Positions 1 through 9,379 of a stretch of DNA of 64,000 nt are shown in pieces. A program made the translations under genes and the position numbers. Numbering within the stretch: the first letter of the stretch is position 1; each line of letters opens with the position of its first letter. Origin of the DNA: Planomonospora sp. ID67723 (GTDB lineage Bacteria; Actinomycetota; Actinomycetes; Streptosporangiales; Streptosporangiaceae); contig NZ_JABTEZ010000002.1 of the NCBI RefSeq assembly GCF_015711605.1, forward strand, positions 930,001 to 994,000, written 5' to 3'. The notes below the pieces were generated by a model. The model was not told the origin of the DNA, ran no database searches, and saw only the letters and a program-made list of their open reading frames with translations.

Positions 1-419
1 AGGCCGACACCGAGTACTTCGTGCGCAAGTGCCGGGCCGGTGCCGACTACGCCATCACCCAGATGTTCTTCCGCGCGGAGGACTACCTGCGGCTGCGCGA
101 CCGGGTCGCGGCCGAGGGCTGTGACACCCCGATCATCCCCGGCATCATGCCGGTTACGCAGATGAGCACGATCGCCAGGTCCGAGCAGCTCTCCGGCGCG
201 CCGTTCCCGCCCGAGGTGGCCGCCCGCTTCGAGGCCGTCGCCGACGATCCCGCCGCCGTGCGGCAGCTGGGCATCGACCACGCCGCCGAGCTCTGCCAGA
301 CCCTGCTCGACGAGGGCGCGCCCGGCATCCACTTCATCACCTTCAACAGGTCCAGCGCGACCAGGGAGGTCTTCCAGGCACTCGACCCCACGCACGAGGC
401 CGCCTCGCTGACCGCCTAG
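1..419 (+). CDS. metF: Methylenetetrahydrofolate reductase, C-terminal part (truncated by window edge)
   Basis: Reduces 5,10-methylene-tetrahydrofolate to 5-methyl-tetrahydrofolate for methionine synthesis in the cytoplasm. The frame is open from base 3 without a stop, so the start lies before the window. The visible 138 residues carry the conserved late part of the TIM barrel: ADYAITQMFF near the beginning, IPGIMPV in the middle and PGIHFITFNRS close to the end. The end at codon TAG fits the usual C-terminus of the family. Nothing damaged is seen in the visible part. The gene converges with the acetyltransferase gene on the other strand. Confidence 0.93.
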   Translation, partial: ADTEYFVRKCRAGADYAITQMFFRAEDYLRLRDRVAAEGCDTPIIPGIMPVTQMSTIARSEQLSGAPFPPEVAARFEAVADDPAAVRQLGIDHAAELCQTLLDEGAPGIHFITFNRSSATREVFQALDPTHEAASLTA

Positions 420-521
420 AACCCCCGGCGCACGGACCCGCGGCGCAGCCCTCCTGATCCCCGCGCCCGCACGGCGGTCCCGTACGGGCTCCCGGGGGAG
501 GGGTCCGCAGGGGCGGGCGGG

Positions 522-1097
522 CTAGGGAGCGAACGGTCCCCGGGCGGCGGCACCCCCCAGCGGGAGCACGGCCCCCGCGATGGCGTAGTGCTCGTAGCCG
601 CCGGGGAAGACGAACCAGGCGAGCAGGTCGACGAATCCCAGGGTGCGGTAGAGGTGCCGGGCCGCGGTGGGCTGGTCCCGGGTGGACAGCATGGCGGTGC
701 GTTCGGGCCGGCCGGCGCACAGGGCGGTGACCAGGGAACGGCCGACGCCCTTGCCCTGGTACTCGGGGTGCACGTGGACTTCGGCGATCTCCAGCGCGTC
801 GCCCAGCCACTCGGCGGCCTTCTTCTCGCCGAGCTGGTCGGAGATCGCCTGGTAGACCACGTCGTGCCACCACTGGCCGGACGCGCCGTGAAAGCCGTAG
901 GCGAGGCCCACCGGCCGCCCCTCGGAGGTCTCGGCGAACAGGCAGGTGAACCCCGGGTGGCCGGAGTGGTTTCCCATGATCGCCTGGCGGCCGGGCAACT
1001 GGTCGGAGGGCGGCTCCATCGCCGCCGTGTATATGTCGATAACCGAATCCAGCCGAGTGGTGAACTCATCGGGGCCGACTCGTCGCAGTCCGATCAC
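522..1097 (-). CDS. GNAT-family N-acetyltransferase
   Basis: Predicted acetyl-CoA-dependent N-acetyltransferase of about 191 residues; the substrate cannot be told. The GNAT acetyl-CoA loop is visible as VHVHPEYQGKGVGRSLV, followed by the AARHLYRTLGFVD helix-strand typical of the fold end. The open frame runs far upstream without an ATG that suits a start. GTG at 1097 is preferred because TAGGG lies about eight bases upstream; GTG at 1106 is the alternative. The gene is downstream of the HEPN gene on the same strand with a gap of about 117 bases, so it may be co-transcribed with it. Confidence 0.8.
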   Translation of the reverse strand: MIGLRRVGPDEFTTRLDSVIDIYTAAMEPPSDQLPGRQAIMGNHSGHPGFTCLFAETSEGRPVGLAYGFHGASGQWWHDVVYQAISDQLGEKKAAEWLGDALEIAEVHVHPEYQGKGVGRSLVTALCAGRPERTAMLSTRDQPTAARHLYRTLGFVDLLAWFVFPGGYEHYAIAGAVLPLGGAAARGPFAP

Positions 1098-1213
1098 TTT
1101 CCGCACCCTAGCAGGGGTGATCTGGAGCAATCCGGTGTAGACGGCGAAAGTGACGTTCAGGGTTTCGCGTTGAACAGTGAAACATGGCGTGCCGGCGCTC
1201 CGGCTCTCGCCGT

Positions 1214-1660
1214 CTAGCCGGCCAAGGGGACGTGGGTGGGCAGAGCGGGCTGGGCGGGCAGGCCGAGCATCGTCTCCACTGTGGTGACGAACCGCTCCGC
1301 CTCGGAGATCAGCTCCTCGGCGTCGCGGGCCGGCACCGCATGGGTCATCCCTGCTTCGATCGCGGCTCGCTTGGCCGCGCTCACCTCGAAATAGGGCGCC
1401 CAGTCGGCCAGCCGGGGCTCGGCCTCGGGCAGGAGCTCCCAGGCGCTGCGGAGCCTCCGCCTGCGGCCGTCCATCGGCCGGGGACGTGCCGCCAGGATGG
1501 CCGCGGCCGCCCGGAGCGCGGCCAGGTGCGCCGCGACGTATCGCTCTGCCGAGGTGCGGGCGTTCGCCGCCTCCTCCAGGCAGTCGCGAGCGTCGGTCAG
1601 GCGCGCTCGAACCGTGGGCGACAACCGGGGCCCGCCGGGGTCGCTGAGCCGAGGGGTCAT
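1214..1660 (-). CDS. SAV_6107-family HEPN-domain protein
   Basis: Small protein of 148 residues with mostly helical, Ala/Arg-rich sequence and the pattern ARDCLEEAANARTSAERYVAAHLAALRAAAAIL, shown here only as its first helix: LTDARDCLEEAANARTSAER. This matches the actinobacterial SAV_6107 HEPN group as I recall it; members often lie near SOS DNA polymerase genes. HEPN proteins are frequently RNA-binding or RNases, but no clear RxxxxH catalytic motif was found, so no activity is claimed. ATG at 1660 has a strong AAGGAGG site eight bases upstream. The upstream region holds a promoter with two LexA-type boxes, and an in-frame ATG at 1861 lies at the predicted transcription start (alternative 215-residue leaderless form). 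Confidence 0.72.
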   Translation of the reverse strand: MTPRLSDPGGPRLSPTVRARLTDARDCLEEAANARTSAERYVAAHLAALRAAAAILAARPRPMDGRRRRLRSAWELLPEAEPRLADWAPYFEVSAAKRAAIEAGMTHAVPARDAEELISEAERFVTTVETMLGLPAQPALPTHVPLAG

Positions 1661-1865
1661 TGCTTGCTCCTCCTTGGTCGCAAGCGGCTCCCGGCGTTTT
1701 CGCCGGTGAAGCCAGGTTCGCAGACCCCACCGACAATTCCGCCGGGCGGCCGGACGAAGAGCTTCCCCTCTCTCCGTCCGCCCCGGCTGCGCCCCCGCCG
1801 CCTCTCCGGCGGCGGGGACACGACCGACCGCCCTGAACGTGAGCCGCGAGTCCCACGTCATTACA

Positions 1866-1921
1866 TCGAACATAAATTCGATCATCGATGCTGTCAAGTA
1901 AATCGACGAACAAAAGTTCGA
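1866..1921 (-). promoter_or_regulatory. Promoter with two LexA (SOS)-type operators
   Basis: On the minus strand TTGACA (1897-1892) and TATGTT (1874-1869) are separated by exactly 17 bases. Two sites resembling the actinobacterial SOS box TCGAAC-N4-GTTCGA flank the -35: TCGAACATAAATTCGA at 1866-1881, overlapping the -10, and ACGAACAAAAGTTCGA at 1906-1921. Each has one mismatch. Both are followed on the plus strand by the same TCATC extension, and their centres are 40 bases apart. The layout predicts repression by LexA and induction by DNA damage of the HEPN gene. The sites are seen in the sequence; LexA binding is inferred. Confidence 0.7.
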
Positions 1922-1939
1922 TCATCCCGGCGACGGAAA

Positions 1940-1969
1940 AGCCCCGGGAGATCGAGATCTCCCGGGGCT
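1940..1969 (-). terminator. Rho-independent terminator of the L,D-transpeptidase gene
   Basis: Perfect 14-bp stem (AGCCCCGGGAGATC / GATCTCCCGGGGCT) with a two-base centre. On the minus strand it is followed by TTTTCC. It lies about 20 bases after the stop codon of the transpeptidase gene and isolates that gene from the SOS-type promoter. Confidence 0.85.
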
Positions 1970-1990
1970 CTCATCTGCGCTGCGGCGCGG

Positions 1991-2803
1991 CTATCGCGCG
2001 AACCTCCCCCGCACGTGGACCGGGACCCCCGTGCCGAGCAGGCCCGGCAGGACCTCGGCCACGTGCATCGGCAGCCGCACGCAGCCGTGCGAGGCCGGTG
2101 TCAGCGGCACCGACAGCGCGCCGTGGAAGGCGATCCCGCCGTTGAAGAAGATCGGGTTGTAGAGTTGGCCGAGGTAGGACTTGTGCCAGCCGTCCCGGCG
2201 CCAGGTCGTCTTGTAGTCGCCCGTCGGCGTGCGGGCGTCGCCGCAGAACCGCTGCGACTTGCCCTGCCAGACGGCCGTCTCGCAGTAGGGGATTCCGCTG
2301 CCGGAGGAGGCGTGGCTGATCAGCTTCACCCGGCCGTCGACGTAGAGCACCACCAGCTGCTTGGCGAGGTTCACCTCGACCCTGGTCGGCCTGCCCCGGG
2401 GCACCAGCACCTTCGGGGCGCGGGGCTCCTCTAGAGCGTTCCACATCCGCCGGGCGACGGTGCCGCTCGGCGGGAGGCCGTTGACCTTCTGGAAAGCCCA
2501 CACCGCGGCCTGGGTCGCCCCGCCGTACCGGCCGTCGATCTTCCCGGGGTCGTAGCCGAGCTCCTTCAGCCTGAGCTGGAGCGCCTTGACCGCCGAACCC
2601 CTGGCGCCCGGCTTGAGCCTCTTGCCCGGCGCCGTGAAGGAGGCCGTCCCGGTCCCCGCCGCCGTGGCATTCACCGCCACCGCCGGGGCGGCCGCGGCCG
2701 GGACCGCCGGAGCGGCGGTCGCCGTGCCCGCGGCGAAAGAGGACAGGAGCACGGCTCCCGCCGTCGTCAGAGCGGCCACTGCGAGCCGCCGTCCAACCCC
2801 CAC
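1991..2803 (-). CDS. Secreted L,D-transpeptidase with peptidoglycan-binding domain
   Basis: Cell-wall enzyme forming 3-3 peptidoglycan cross-links, 270 residues. Residues 1-30 form a Sec signal peptide ending in an AxA-type site (ATAA). Residues about 62-122 are a PG_binding_1 domain (LQLRLKELGYDPGKIDGRYG). Residues about 140-268 form the YkuD domain, with His227 and the catalytic motif SHGCVRL at 238-244 (Cys241). Start GTG at 2803 has GAGGGG about ten bases upstream; no in-frame ATG suits better. The gene is divergent from the YbaK gene and ends at a strong terminator, so it is probably monocistronic. Confidence 0.93.
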   Translation of the reverse strand: MGVGRRLAVAALTTAGAVLLSSFAAGTATAAPAVPAAAAPAVAVNATAAGTGTASFTAPGKRLKPGARGSAVKALQLRLKELGYDPGKIDGRYGGATQAAVWAFQKVNGLPPSGTVARRMWNALEEPRAPKVLVPRGRPTRVEVNLAKQLVVLYVDGRVKLISHASSGSGIPYCETAVWQGKSQRFCGDARTPTGDYKTTWRRDGWHKSYLGQLYNPIFFNGGIAFHGALSVPLTPASHGCVRLPMHVAEVLPGLLGTGVPVHVRGRFAR

Positions 2804-2921
2804 GTGACTTCATCCCCTCATATCACTGATAACGGATCAACGGACCATAGCGCACCGATCCCGAATCTCCGCGGACGGTTATGGAGCGGTAATCAATGGT
2901 TGATTTGTTTAGAGTGGTCCG

Positions 2922-3398
2922 ATGCCAGAAAAGTTGCATCCGAACGTCGAGAAGGTCGCCGCCGCCCTGCGCGAGCACGGCGCCGAGGGGGAGATAGTCG
3001 TGTTCTCCGAGGCCACCCCGACGGCCGCCGCCGCCGCCGCGCAGCTCGGCTGCGAGGTCGGCGCCATCGCGAACAGCCTGGTCTTCGACGCCGACGGCGC
3101 CCCCCTCCTCGTCCTCACCAGCGGGGCCCACCGGGTGGACACCGAGCTGATCGCCGAGACGGTCGGCGCGGTCGAGGTGAGGCGGGCCACCCCGGAGTTC
3201 GTCCGCGAGGCCACCGGCCAGGCCATCGGCGGCGTCGCCCCGATCGGCCACCCGGCTCCGATCCGGACCCTGGTCGACACCTGGCTCGCCGGACACGCGG
3301 TGGTCTGGGCCGCGGCCGGTCACCCGCACACCGTCTTTCCCACCTCCTACACCGAGCTGGTCCACATCACCGGCGGCACCCCGGTGGAGGTCGAGTGA
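2922..3398 (+). CDS. YbaK/EbsC-type aminoacyl-tRNA deacylase
   Basis: Stand-alone trans-editing domain protein of 158 residues that hydrolyses mischarged aminoacyl-tRNA. The family pattern is visible: FSEATPTAAAAAAQLGCEVG, IANSLVFDADG, LTSGAHRVD, and the conserved GQAIGGVAPIGHP around residues 100-112. Start ATG at 2922 follows an AT-rich stretch (GATTTGTTTAGAGT) with no clear ribosome-binding site, so the message may be nearly leaderless. The stop overlaps the GTG of the next gene by GTGA, so both are translationally coupled. Confidence 0.9.
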   Translation: MPEKLHPNVEKVAAALREHGAEGEIVVFSEATPTAAAAAAQLGCEVGAIANSLVFDADGAPLLVLTSGAHRVDTELIAETVGAVEVRRATPEFVREATGQAIGGVAPIGHPAPIRTLVDTWLAGHAVVWAAAGHPHTVFPTSYTELVHITGGTPVEVE

Positions 3399-3745
3399 CC
3401 ACCGTCTGGCACAACCCGCGCTGTTCCAAGAGCCGCAACGCGCTCTGCGCGCTCACGGACTTCGGTCAGGACGTGGTCGTCCGCCGCTACCTCGACGACC
3501 CTCCGACGGCCGAGGAGCTCTCGGAGGTCCTCGACCGGCTCGGCATGGAGCCGTGGGACATCACCCGGATGGGCGAGACCCGCGCCAAGGAGCTCGGACT
3601 GGCGGGCAAGGAGCACGACCGGGAGGAATGGATCGCGATCCTGGCCGCCAACCCCGTCCTGATCCAGCGGCCGATCGTGTTGACCGACGACGGCCGCGCC
3701 GTGGTCGCCAGGGACGAGGAGGCGGTCAAGTCCCTGTTGGGCTGA
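3395..3745 (+). CDS. ArsC/Spx-family arsenate reductase-like protein
   Basis: Thioredoxin-fold protein of 116 residues. Cys10 in HNPRCSKSRN is the catalytic cysteine of glutaredoxin-dependent ArsC enzymes, and IQRPIVL with its arginine is the second ArsC signature. No arsenite pump or ArsR regulator is nearby, so a general redox role is as likely as arsenate resistance. GTG at 3395 overlaps the TGA of the YbaK gene, which decides the start. Confidence 0.85.
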   Translation: MTTVWHNPRCSKSRNALCALTDFGQDVVVRRYLDDPPTAEELSEVLDRLGMEPWDITRMGETRAKELGLAGKEHDREEWIAILAANPVLIQRPIVLTDDGRAVVARDEEAVKSLLG

Positions 3746-3898
3746 TGGTGCTTCCCGACGGGGCGGGCCGCCGCATGGAGGACGCCACCGACGCCGCCGA
3801 GGACCCGCCGCGGTCCCCACGCGGAGCCCTGTCCGGGACCCGCAGGGCCGGGGGAGCACAGAACGGGCGTCGCCAGAGCTGCCGAGGCCTGCCAGAAG

Positions 3899-4996
3899 TC
3901 AGCCTTCCCCTGCGGTGATCCGGGCGGCGACGTCACGGGCCGGGAGTCCGTGGGGGGCGGCTTCGGCCAGGATCGTCTCCGGGCCGCTTCCCAGGCGCAC
4001 GGCCAGCCGGAAGCGGTGGCGTCCGCCGGCCGTGCGCGGCTCGAAGGAGACGTATGCGAATCCCGCGTCCGGTGCGGCGGCCGTGGCGAGCCGTTCCAGC
4101 TCCTTCTCCACACGGGCCCATTCACCGCCCGGGACGTACTGGCGCATGATCGAGTGCCAGACGACGGTCAGGGTCCCGGGCACCAGCCGGATGCCGGCGA
4201 GGAATTCGGCGGCGCCGAGGGCGTCGACCTCCGCCGGCACCTGGGCGGCCAGCCGCAGGGCACCGTCGAGCCGGGTGAGCCGGGCGTCCTGGTCGGGCCA
4301 GAGATACGCCCGCAGGGCCAACGCGCCTTCAGGTGACAGAGGGTCGATGGGGGTCAGGTCGCAACCTCGCCGTTCGACGACCGTCAGCGCCGGATGCTCC
4401 TGGGCGACTCCTGGCAGCCACCGGGGTGGAGCCTCCTGCCAGGCTCCGTCCAGGACGACCGACGAGTCCACCGGGCCCCACGCGAAACCCTCGGAAACGT
4501 AGCGGAAGTGATCGGCGCGCAGGTTGAGGCCGGCGCTGGCGCCCAGCTCGAACAGCCGCACGGGCAGCGGGGCGGCCTGCAGGGCCGCCAGCAGCCCGGT
4601 GATCAGGAGATTGGCCCGGCCGACCTCGTTCGTCTGAGGCGGCCGGGTCATCCACTCACGGACCCACGCCGTCTCCGCGGCGACGGCCTGCCGGAACGCC
4701 GGCCAGCAGGCGTCCGGCCGATCCGGATCGAAGGTCCCGCCCGTACTGGGGTAGTGCGCGGCCAGTTCGGGGGCGCGGCCGGTGAGCGCGAGAGCGTGGA
4801 CGCCGCCGAGCAGCCGCAGCGCGATGGCATCGGGACCGGGGGCGTCCTCGTAACCGGCGACCGCCCCCGCGCAGGGGCCTCCCTCTCTGACGTCGTGCGC
4901 GACCCGATCGAGAACCGCCGCGTAGAGCGGAGAGCCGAGGCTCGCACAGGACCTCGCCTGGTGTTCGATCATGATGGCCGCACGCTCACGCGACAT
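3899..4996 (-). CDS. DUF2332-family protein
   Basis: Cytoplasmic protein of 365 residues in the DUF2332 family; the biochemical role is unknown to me. Typical features are QARSCASLGSPLYAAVL near the start, LRLLGGVHALALTG, the motif FELGASAGLNLRAD around residues 155-168, and TVVWHSIMRQYV near residue 285. The FELGASAGLN glycine-rich strand-turn resembles an S-adenosylmethionine-binding loop, which is inference only. ATG at 4996 is preceded within 20 bases by a short palindrome that could be an operator. No partner gene is evident; the gene stands alone between arsC-like and phosphatase genes. Confidence 0.8.
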   Translation of the reverse strand: MSRERAAIMIEHQARSCASLGSPLYAAVLDRVAHDVREGGPCAGAVAGYEDAPGPDAIALRLLGGVHALALTGRAPELAAHYPSTGGTFDPDRPDACWPAFRQAVAAETAWVREWMTRPPQTNEVGRANLLITGLLAALQAAPLPVRLFELGASAGLNLRADHFRYVSEGFAWGPVDSSVVLDGAWQEAPPRWLPGVAQEHPALTVVERRGCDLTPIDPLSPEGALALRAYLWPDQDARLTRLDGALRLAAQVPAEVDALGAAEFLAGIRLVPGTLTVVWHSIMRQYVPGGEWARVEKELERLATAAAPDAGFAYVSFEPRTAGGRHRFRLAVRLGSGPETILAEAAPHGLPARDVAARITAGEG

Positions 4997-5012
4997 GACG
5001 CCCCTCCACTGT

Positions 5013-5029
5013 CGATGATCGATTCATCG
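5013..5029. repeat. Palindrome upstream of the DUF2332 gene
   Basis: CGATGA-TCGAT-TCATCG, a 6-5-6 inverted repeat lying 17-33 bases upstream of the DUF2332 start and AT-rich compared with its surroundings. Possible operator for that gene; no regulator is assigned. Confidence 0.4.
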
Positions 5030-5194
5030 ATGATTGTCCACCTACGCGTCCGGCTCGGCGGCTCCGGCTGCACCCTCCCCGCGACGCCCCTGCTCTGCGC
5101 CCCCGGACGTCCCCGGCCGGGCGGGCCCGCGACAGACCCCCGACGTGGAAGCCCGGACCACGGGACCCGCCTGAAGCGACCCGCACCGGTCGCT

Positions 5195-6400
5195 TCAGGC
5201 GGCGTTGCGGGCGGCGGGGGCGGCGCGGTGGCGCAGCAGGAGCATGGCGGCGTCGTCGGCCAGCGGGCGGCCGACATGGCGCAGCAGGTCGGCGCGGAGG
5301 GCGTCCAGGGCGAGCTGGGGATCGTCGCCGGCCAGCAGGTGCGCCCGGGAGACCAGGGGATAGAACCGGCCCGTTCCGTCCCGGGCCTCGATGACGCCGT
5401 CGGTGTAGAAGAGGACCTGGTCGCCGGGCTCGAACGGGAGCCGGTAGGGCACCGGGTCCGTCGCCTTCAGCGAGCCCATGCCCAGGGGCAGCGCCTCCTC
5501 CGGCGGGTCGGCGAACCAGTGCTTGCCGTCCGCGGTGAGGACCATGGGCGGCGGGTGGCCGCAGTTCAGGACGGTGAGGCGGTCACCGCCCGTGAGCTCG
5601 GCGAGCACGGCGGTGACGAACTGCTCGCCGGAGAGCTCGCGGGTCAGCGCGTTCTCCAGGCGGTTCACCACGCCCTGGAGCCTGTCCTCGTCGTAGGCGG
5701 CCTCCCGGAAGGCCCCGAGCACCACCGCGGCGGTCTCCACGGCCTCCAGTCCTTTGCCCTGGACGTCGCCCACGATGATCCGGACGCCGTGCGGAGTGGT
5801 CACCACCTCGTACAGGTCGCCGCCGATGCGGGCCTCGGCGGTGGCGGAGGTGTAGGAGACGGCGACGCCGATCCCCGGCCCGGCCCGCCGCGGCACCGGC
5901 CGGAGCAGCACACGCTGGGCGGCCTCGGCGACCGAGCGGACGTCGGCGAGCCGCCGTTCGTGGCGGAGGCGCCCGGCGCTGGCCAGGACGCTGGCCACCG
6001 TCACGCCGAGGATGGCCGTGGCGGTGATGCCGGTGCGGGGAGACCAGAGGACGTCGTTGTACAGGCCGAGGGGGACGCAGAGCGCCAGGGCGATGGCGCC
6101 GACCAGCGTGGTGCGGGCCGGGCCGCACGCCACGCTGGCGAAGGCGGGCCCGAGGGCCAGGAGGGGGAGGAGGCCGGCGGTGGGACCCGAGCCCAGGTCG
6201 ATCACGGCCACCACGGCCATCACGATGAACGGCAGCGACTTCAGGGTCGCCTGGGTCTTGCTCGTCTCGACGGAGGAGAGCACCCTGGCGAAGGCGCGGG
6301 TCCAGGCCGACCCGACGGATGCCGCGAAGATGCGGAGACGGGTTTCCAGGCGCGGCGGAGAGGAATCCGGGGAATCCTCTCTCCTGCGCATCGCCACCAC
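5195..6400 (-). CDS. Membrane PP2C/SpoIIE-type serine/threonine phosphatase
   Basis: Protein of 401 residues with a hydrophobic N-terminal region of several membrane segments (about 52-150, for example LPFIVMAVVAVIDL and GITATAILGVTVASVLA) and a C-terminal PP2C-type SpoIIE domain (about 190-395). Metal-binding motifs are present: IGGDLYEV, GDVQGKG, NCGHPPP, LFYTDGVIEARD. Such enzymes usually dephosphorylate anti-anti-sigma factors; no partner is encoded here. ATG at 6400 is used; ATG at 6391 is three codons inside. It lies downstream of bldD on the same strand with a gap of about 140 bases, and BldD dependence is possible but not shown. Confidence 0.88.
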   Translation of the reverse strand: MVAMRRREDSPDSSPPRLETRLRIFAASVGSAWTRAFARVLSSVETSKTQATLKSLPFIVMAVVAVIDLGSGPTAGLLPLLALGPAFASVACGPARTTLVGAIALALCVPLGLYNDVLWSPRTGITATAILGVTVASVLASAGRLRHERRLADVRSVAEAAQRVLLRPVPRRAGPGIGVAVSYTSATAEARIGGDLYEVVTTPHGVRIIVGDVQGKGLEAVETAAVVLGAFREAAYDEDRLQGVVNRLENALTRELSGEQFVTAVLAELTGGDRLTVLNCGHPPPMVLTADGKHWFADPPEEALPLGMGSLKATDPVPYRLPFEPGDQVLFYTDGVIEARDGTGRFYPLVSRAHLLAGDDPQLALDALRADLLRHVGRPLADDAAMLLLRHRAAPAARNAA

Positions 6401-6541
6401 ATCTCGTTAAACGACATGTTTGCTTTTTCCTACCACAACGATAGGTCTTGGCGGCGGGTTGCACGCGATGTTTGACGAGGGGGCACGGCGGTGTCGGCCG
6501 CGGGCCCGCCGGCAGTACGGCGGGCCCGCGACCGGCGGGTC

Positions 6542-7036
6542 TCAGAAGGACTCGACGGCGCGGCGCGCCTCGGGGTCCAGGACGCCCCAGTTGATGAGCT
6601 CCTCGGTGAGCTCGCTGGGGGACTTGTCGTAGATCACGGCGAGGGAGCGCAGATCCTCCTGGCGGATGGACAGCACCTTGCCGTTGTAGTCGCCACGCTG
6701 GCTCTGGATGGTGGCCGCATAACGAGCGAGCGCACCCGCCTTCTCCTTCGGGAGCTGGGAGAGGCGCTCCAGGTCGATCACAAGCTTGGGCGTCGGGCCG
6801 AGCGGGCTCGGGGCCGCGCCGCCGGGCAGCAGTTCGGAGACCGGGACCCCGTAGAAATCAGCCAGCTCGGCAAGCTTCTGCACCGTGACCGCGCGATCGC
6901 CGCGCTCGTAGGAGCCGACGACGACCGCCTTCCAACGCCCACGGGACTTCTCTTCGACTCCATGCAGGGACAGGCCCTGCTGGGTGCGGATCGCACGGAG
7001 TCGTGCACCCAGCGACTTGGCATACTCAGACGGCAT
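6542..7036 (-). CDS. bldD: Developmental regulator BldD
   Basis: Transcriptional master regulator of sporulation, 164 residues. An XRE-type helix-turn-helix fills about residues 6-70 (LRAIRTQQGLSLHGVEEKS). The C-terminal domain holds the c-di-GMP signature RxD-x8-RxxD as R114-G-D116 and R125-Q-E-D128. It is complete, so the protein should dimerise on c-di-GMP as described for Streptomyces BldD. Its position beside pyrR is the same as in Streptomyces. A candidate BldD box lies 148 bases upstream, which suggests autoregulation. Three GGDEF proteins in the window could supply or remove the ligand. Confidence 0.96.
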   Translation of the reverse strand: MPSEYAKSLGARLRAIRTQQGLSLHGVEEKSRGRWKAVVVGSYERGDRAVTVQKLAELADFYGVPVSELLPGGAAPSPLGPTPKLVIDLERLSQLPKEKAGALARYAATIQSQRGDYNGKVLSIRQEDLRSLAVIYDKSPSELTEELINWGVLDPEARRAVESF

Positions 7037-7838
7037 TGTGTGGCCCCCCGGCTCTCTTATGTACTGCTTTCAATTGATTGTGCTATGTCGCGGTCTATGC
7101 GCCGACCACCGGGGCGGTGCCCGAGGTAGGCACCTTCGGTGACCGGAACGGTGGGGTTCGCCCGATAACGCCGCGACGTGTGGTTACGGACAGTGACGGT
7201 AAAGCCGTGGGCGCCGAAGGTCAAGCTGATTGGAAAAAAGATGTCGAATCCGATCCGGTGGGGTCCGCCTTAAACGTCTTGCTTGTCCGCTCCTCGATCG
7301 TGGATCCCCGCGGCGGCGCGACGTAAACGGGCTCTCCGGGCCGGCCGGTGCCGGAGCGCGCCGACCGGATGGCGCGAGGGGCGGCGGTCTCGCCCCCGAG
7401 TCCTGCTCGCCGTGATGCGGATGCGGATCGCGACGCCCGCGAGCGCCGTCGAGAGCCCGGCGGTGACCGCTTCTGCGCTCGCGCCGTACGTCGTCCAGAG
7501 GATGGACGGGGTTTCCCGTACGGCCTGCGTTCACAGGCTCATACGGGTTGAGTTCCCGGGGGGCGCGGAATGAAACCCCCGCCCGCCGGCGGGCGGAGAG
7601 CGGGGCTCCCGCCGGCGAGCGGGGGCCGCGGGCGACCCGGGAGGGGGTGCGGGGGCCGCTCCGGGTGCCGTCGCGGCCTTTCCCCGCGCCGCCGGGGCAC
7701 AGGGAGACCCTGTCGGATATTGGAATAAATGATCGCCTAGAGTGGTATGTAGCTGGAAGTGATGATTGTCTCTTTGGTGAAGTAACAACCCGATTCCGAT
7801 CGGCTGCCCTCCGGCTGCTACCGTGAAGGCGTCGACTT
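7037..7838. other. Long bldD-pyrR intergenic region
   Basis: About 800 bases without a supported gene, holding the divergent control regions of bldD and the pyr operon. Base composition varies: 7195-7275 is relatively AT-rich, while 7567-7680 is extremely GC-rich with the palindrome GCCCGCCGGCGGGC and neighbouring inverted repeats that could form strong RNA hairpins. Several open frames of 60-95 codons exist, but none has a good start site or a protein-like composition. A weak -10-like TACCGT at 7819-7824 would place the pyr transcript start just ahead of the PyrR hairpin. Confidence 0.5.
7184..7196. promoter_or_regulatory. Candidate BldD box upstream of bldD
   Basis: TTACGGACAGTGA has the half-sites TnAC and GTnA with the five-base spacing of the published BldD box (nTnACnCWGnGTnAn). 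Only the central C and G differ. It would serve autoregulation of bldD. The match is short, so chance occurrence is possible. Confidence 0.4.

Positions 7839-9375
<1,537 letters not shown>

Positions 9376-9379
<4 letters not shown>

Noticed and set aside
7078-7326. 82-codon frame in the bldD-pyrR gap
   Set aside because: TTG start without ribosome-binding site, no family resemblance, and it covers the presumed bldD control region.
7548-7826. 92-codon frame upstream of the PyrR hairpin
   Set aside because: Arg/Pro-rich sequence from a GC-rich palindromic stretch, no ribosome-binding site, no domain.
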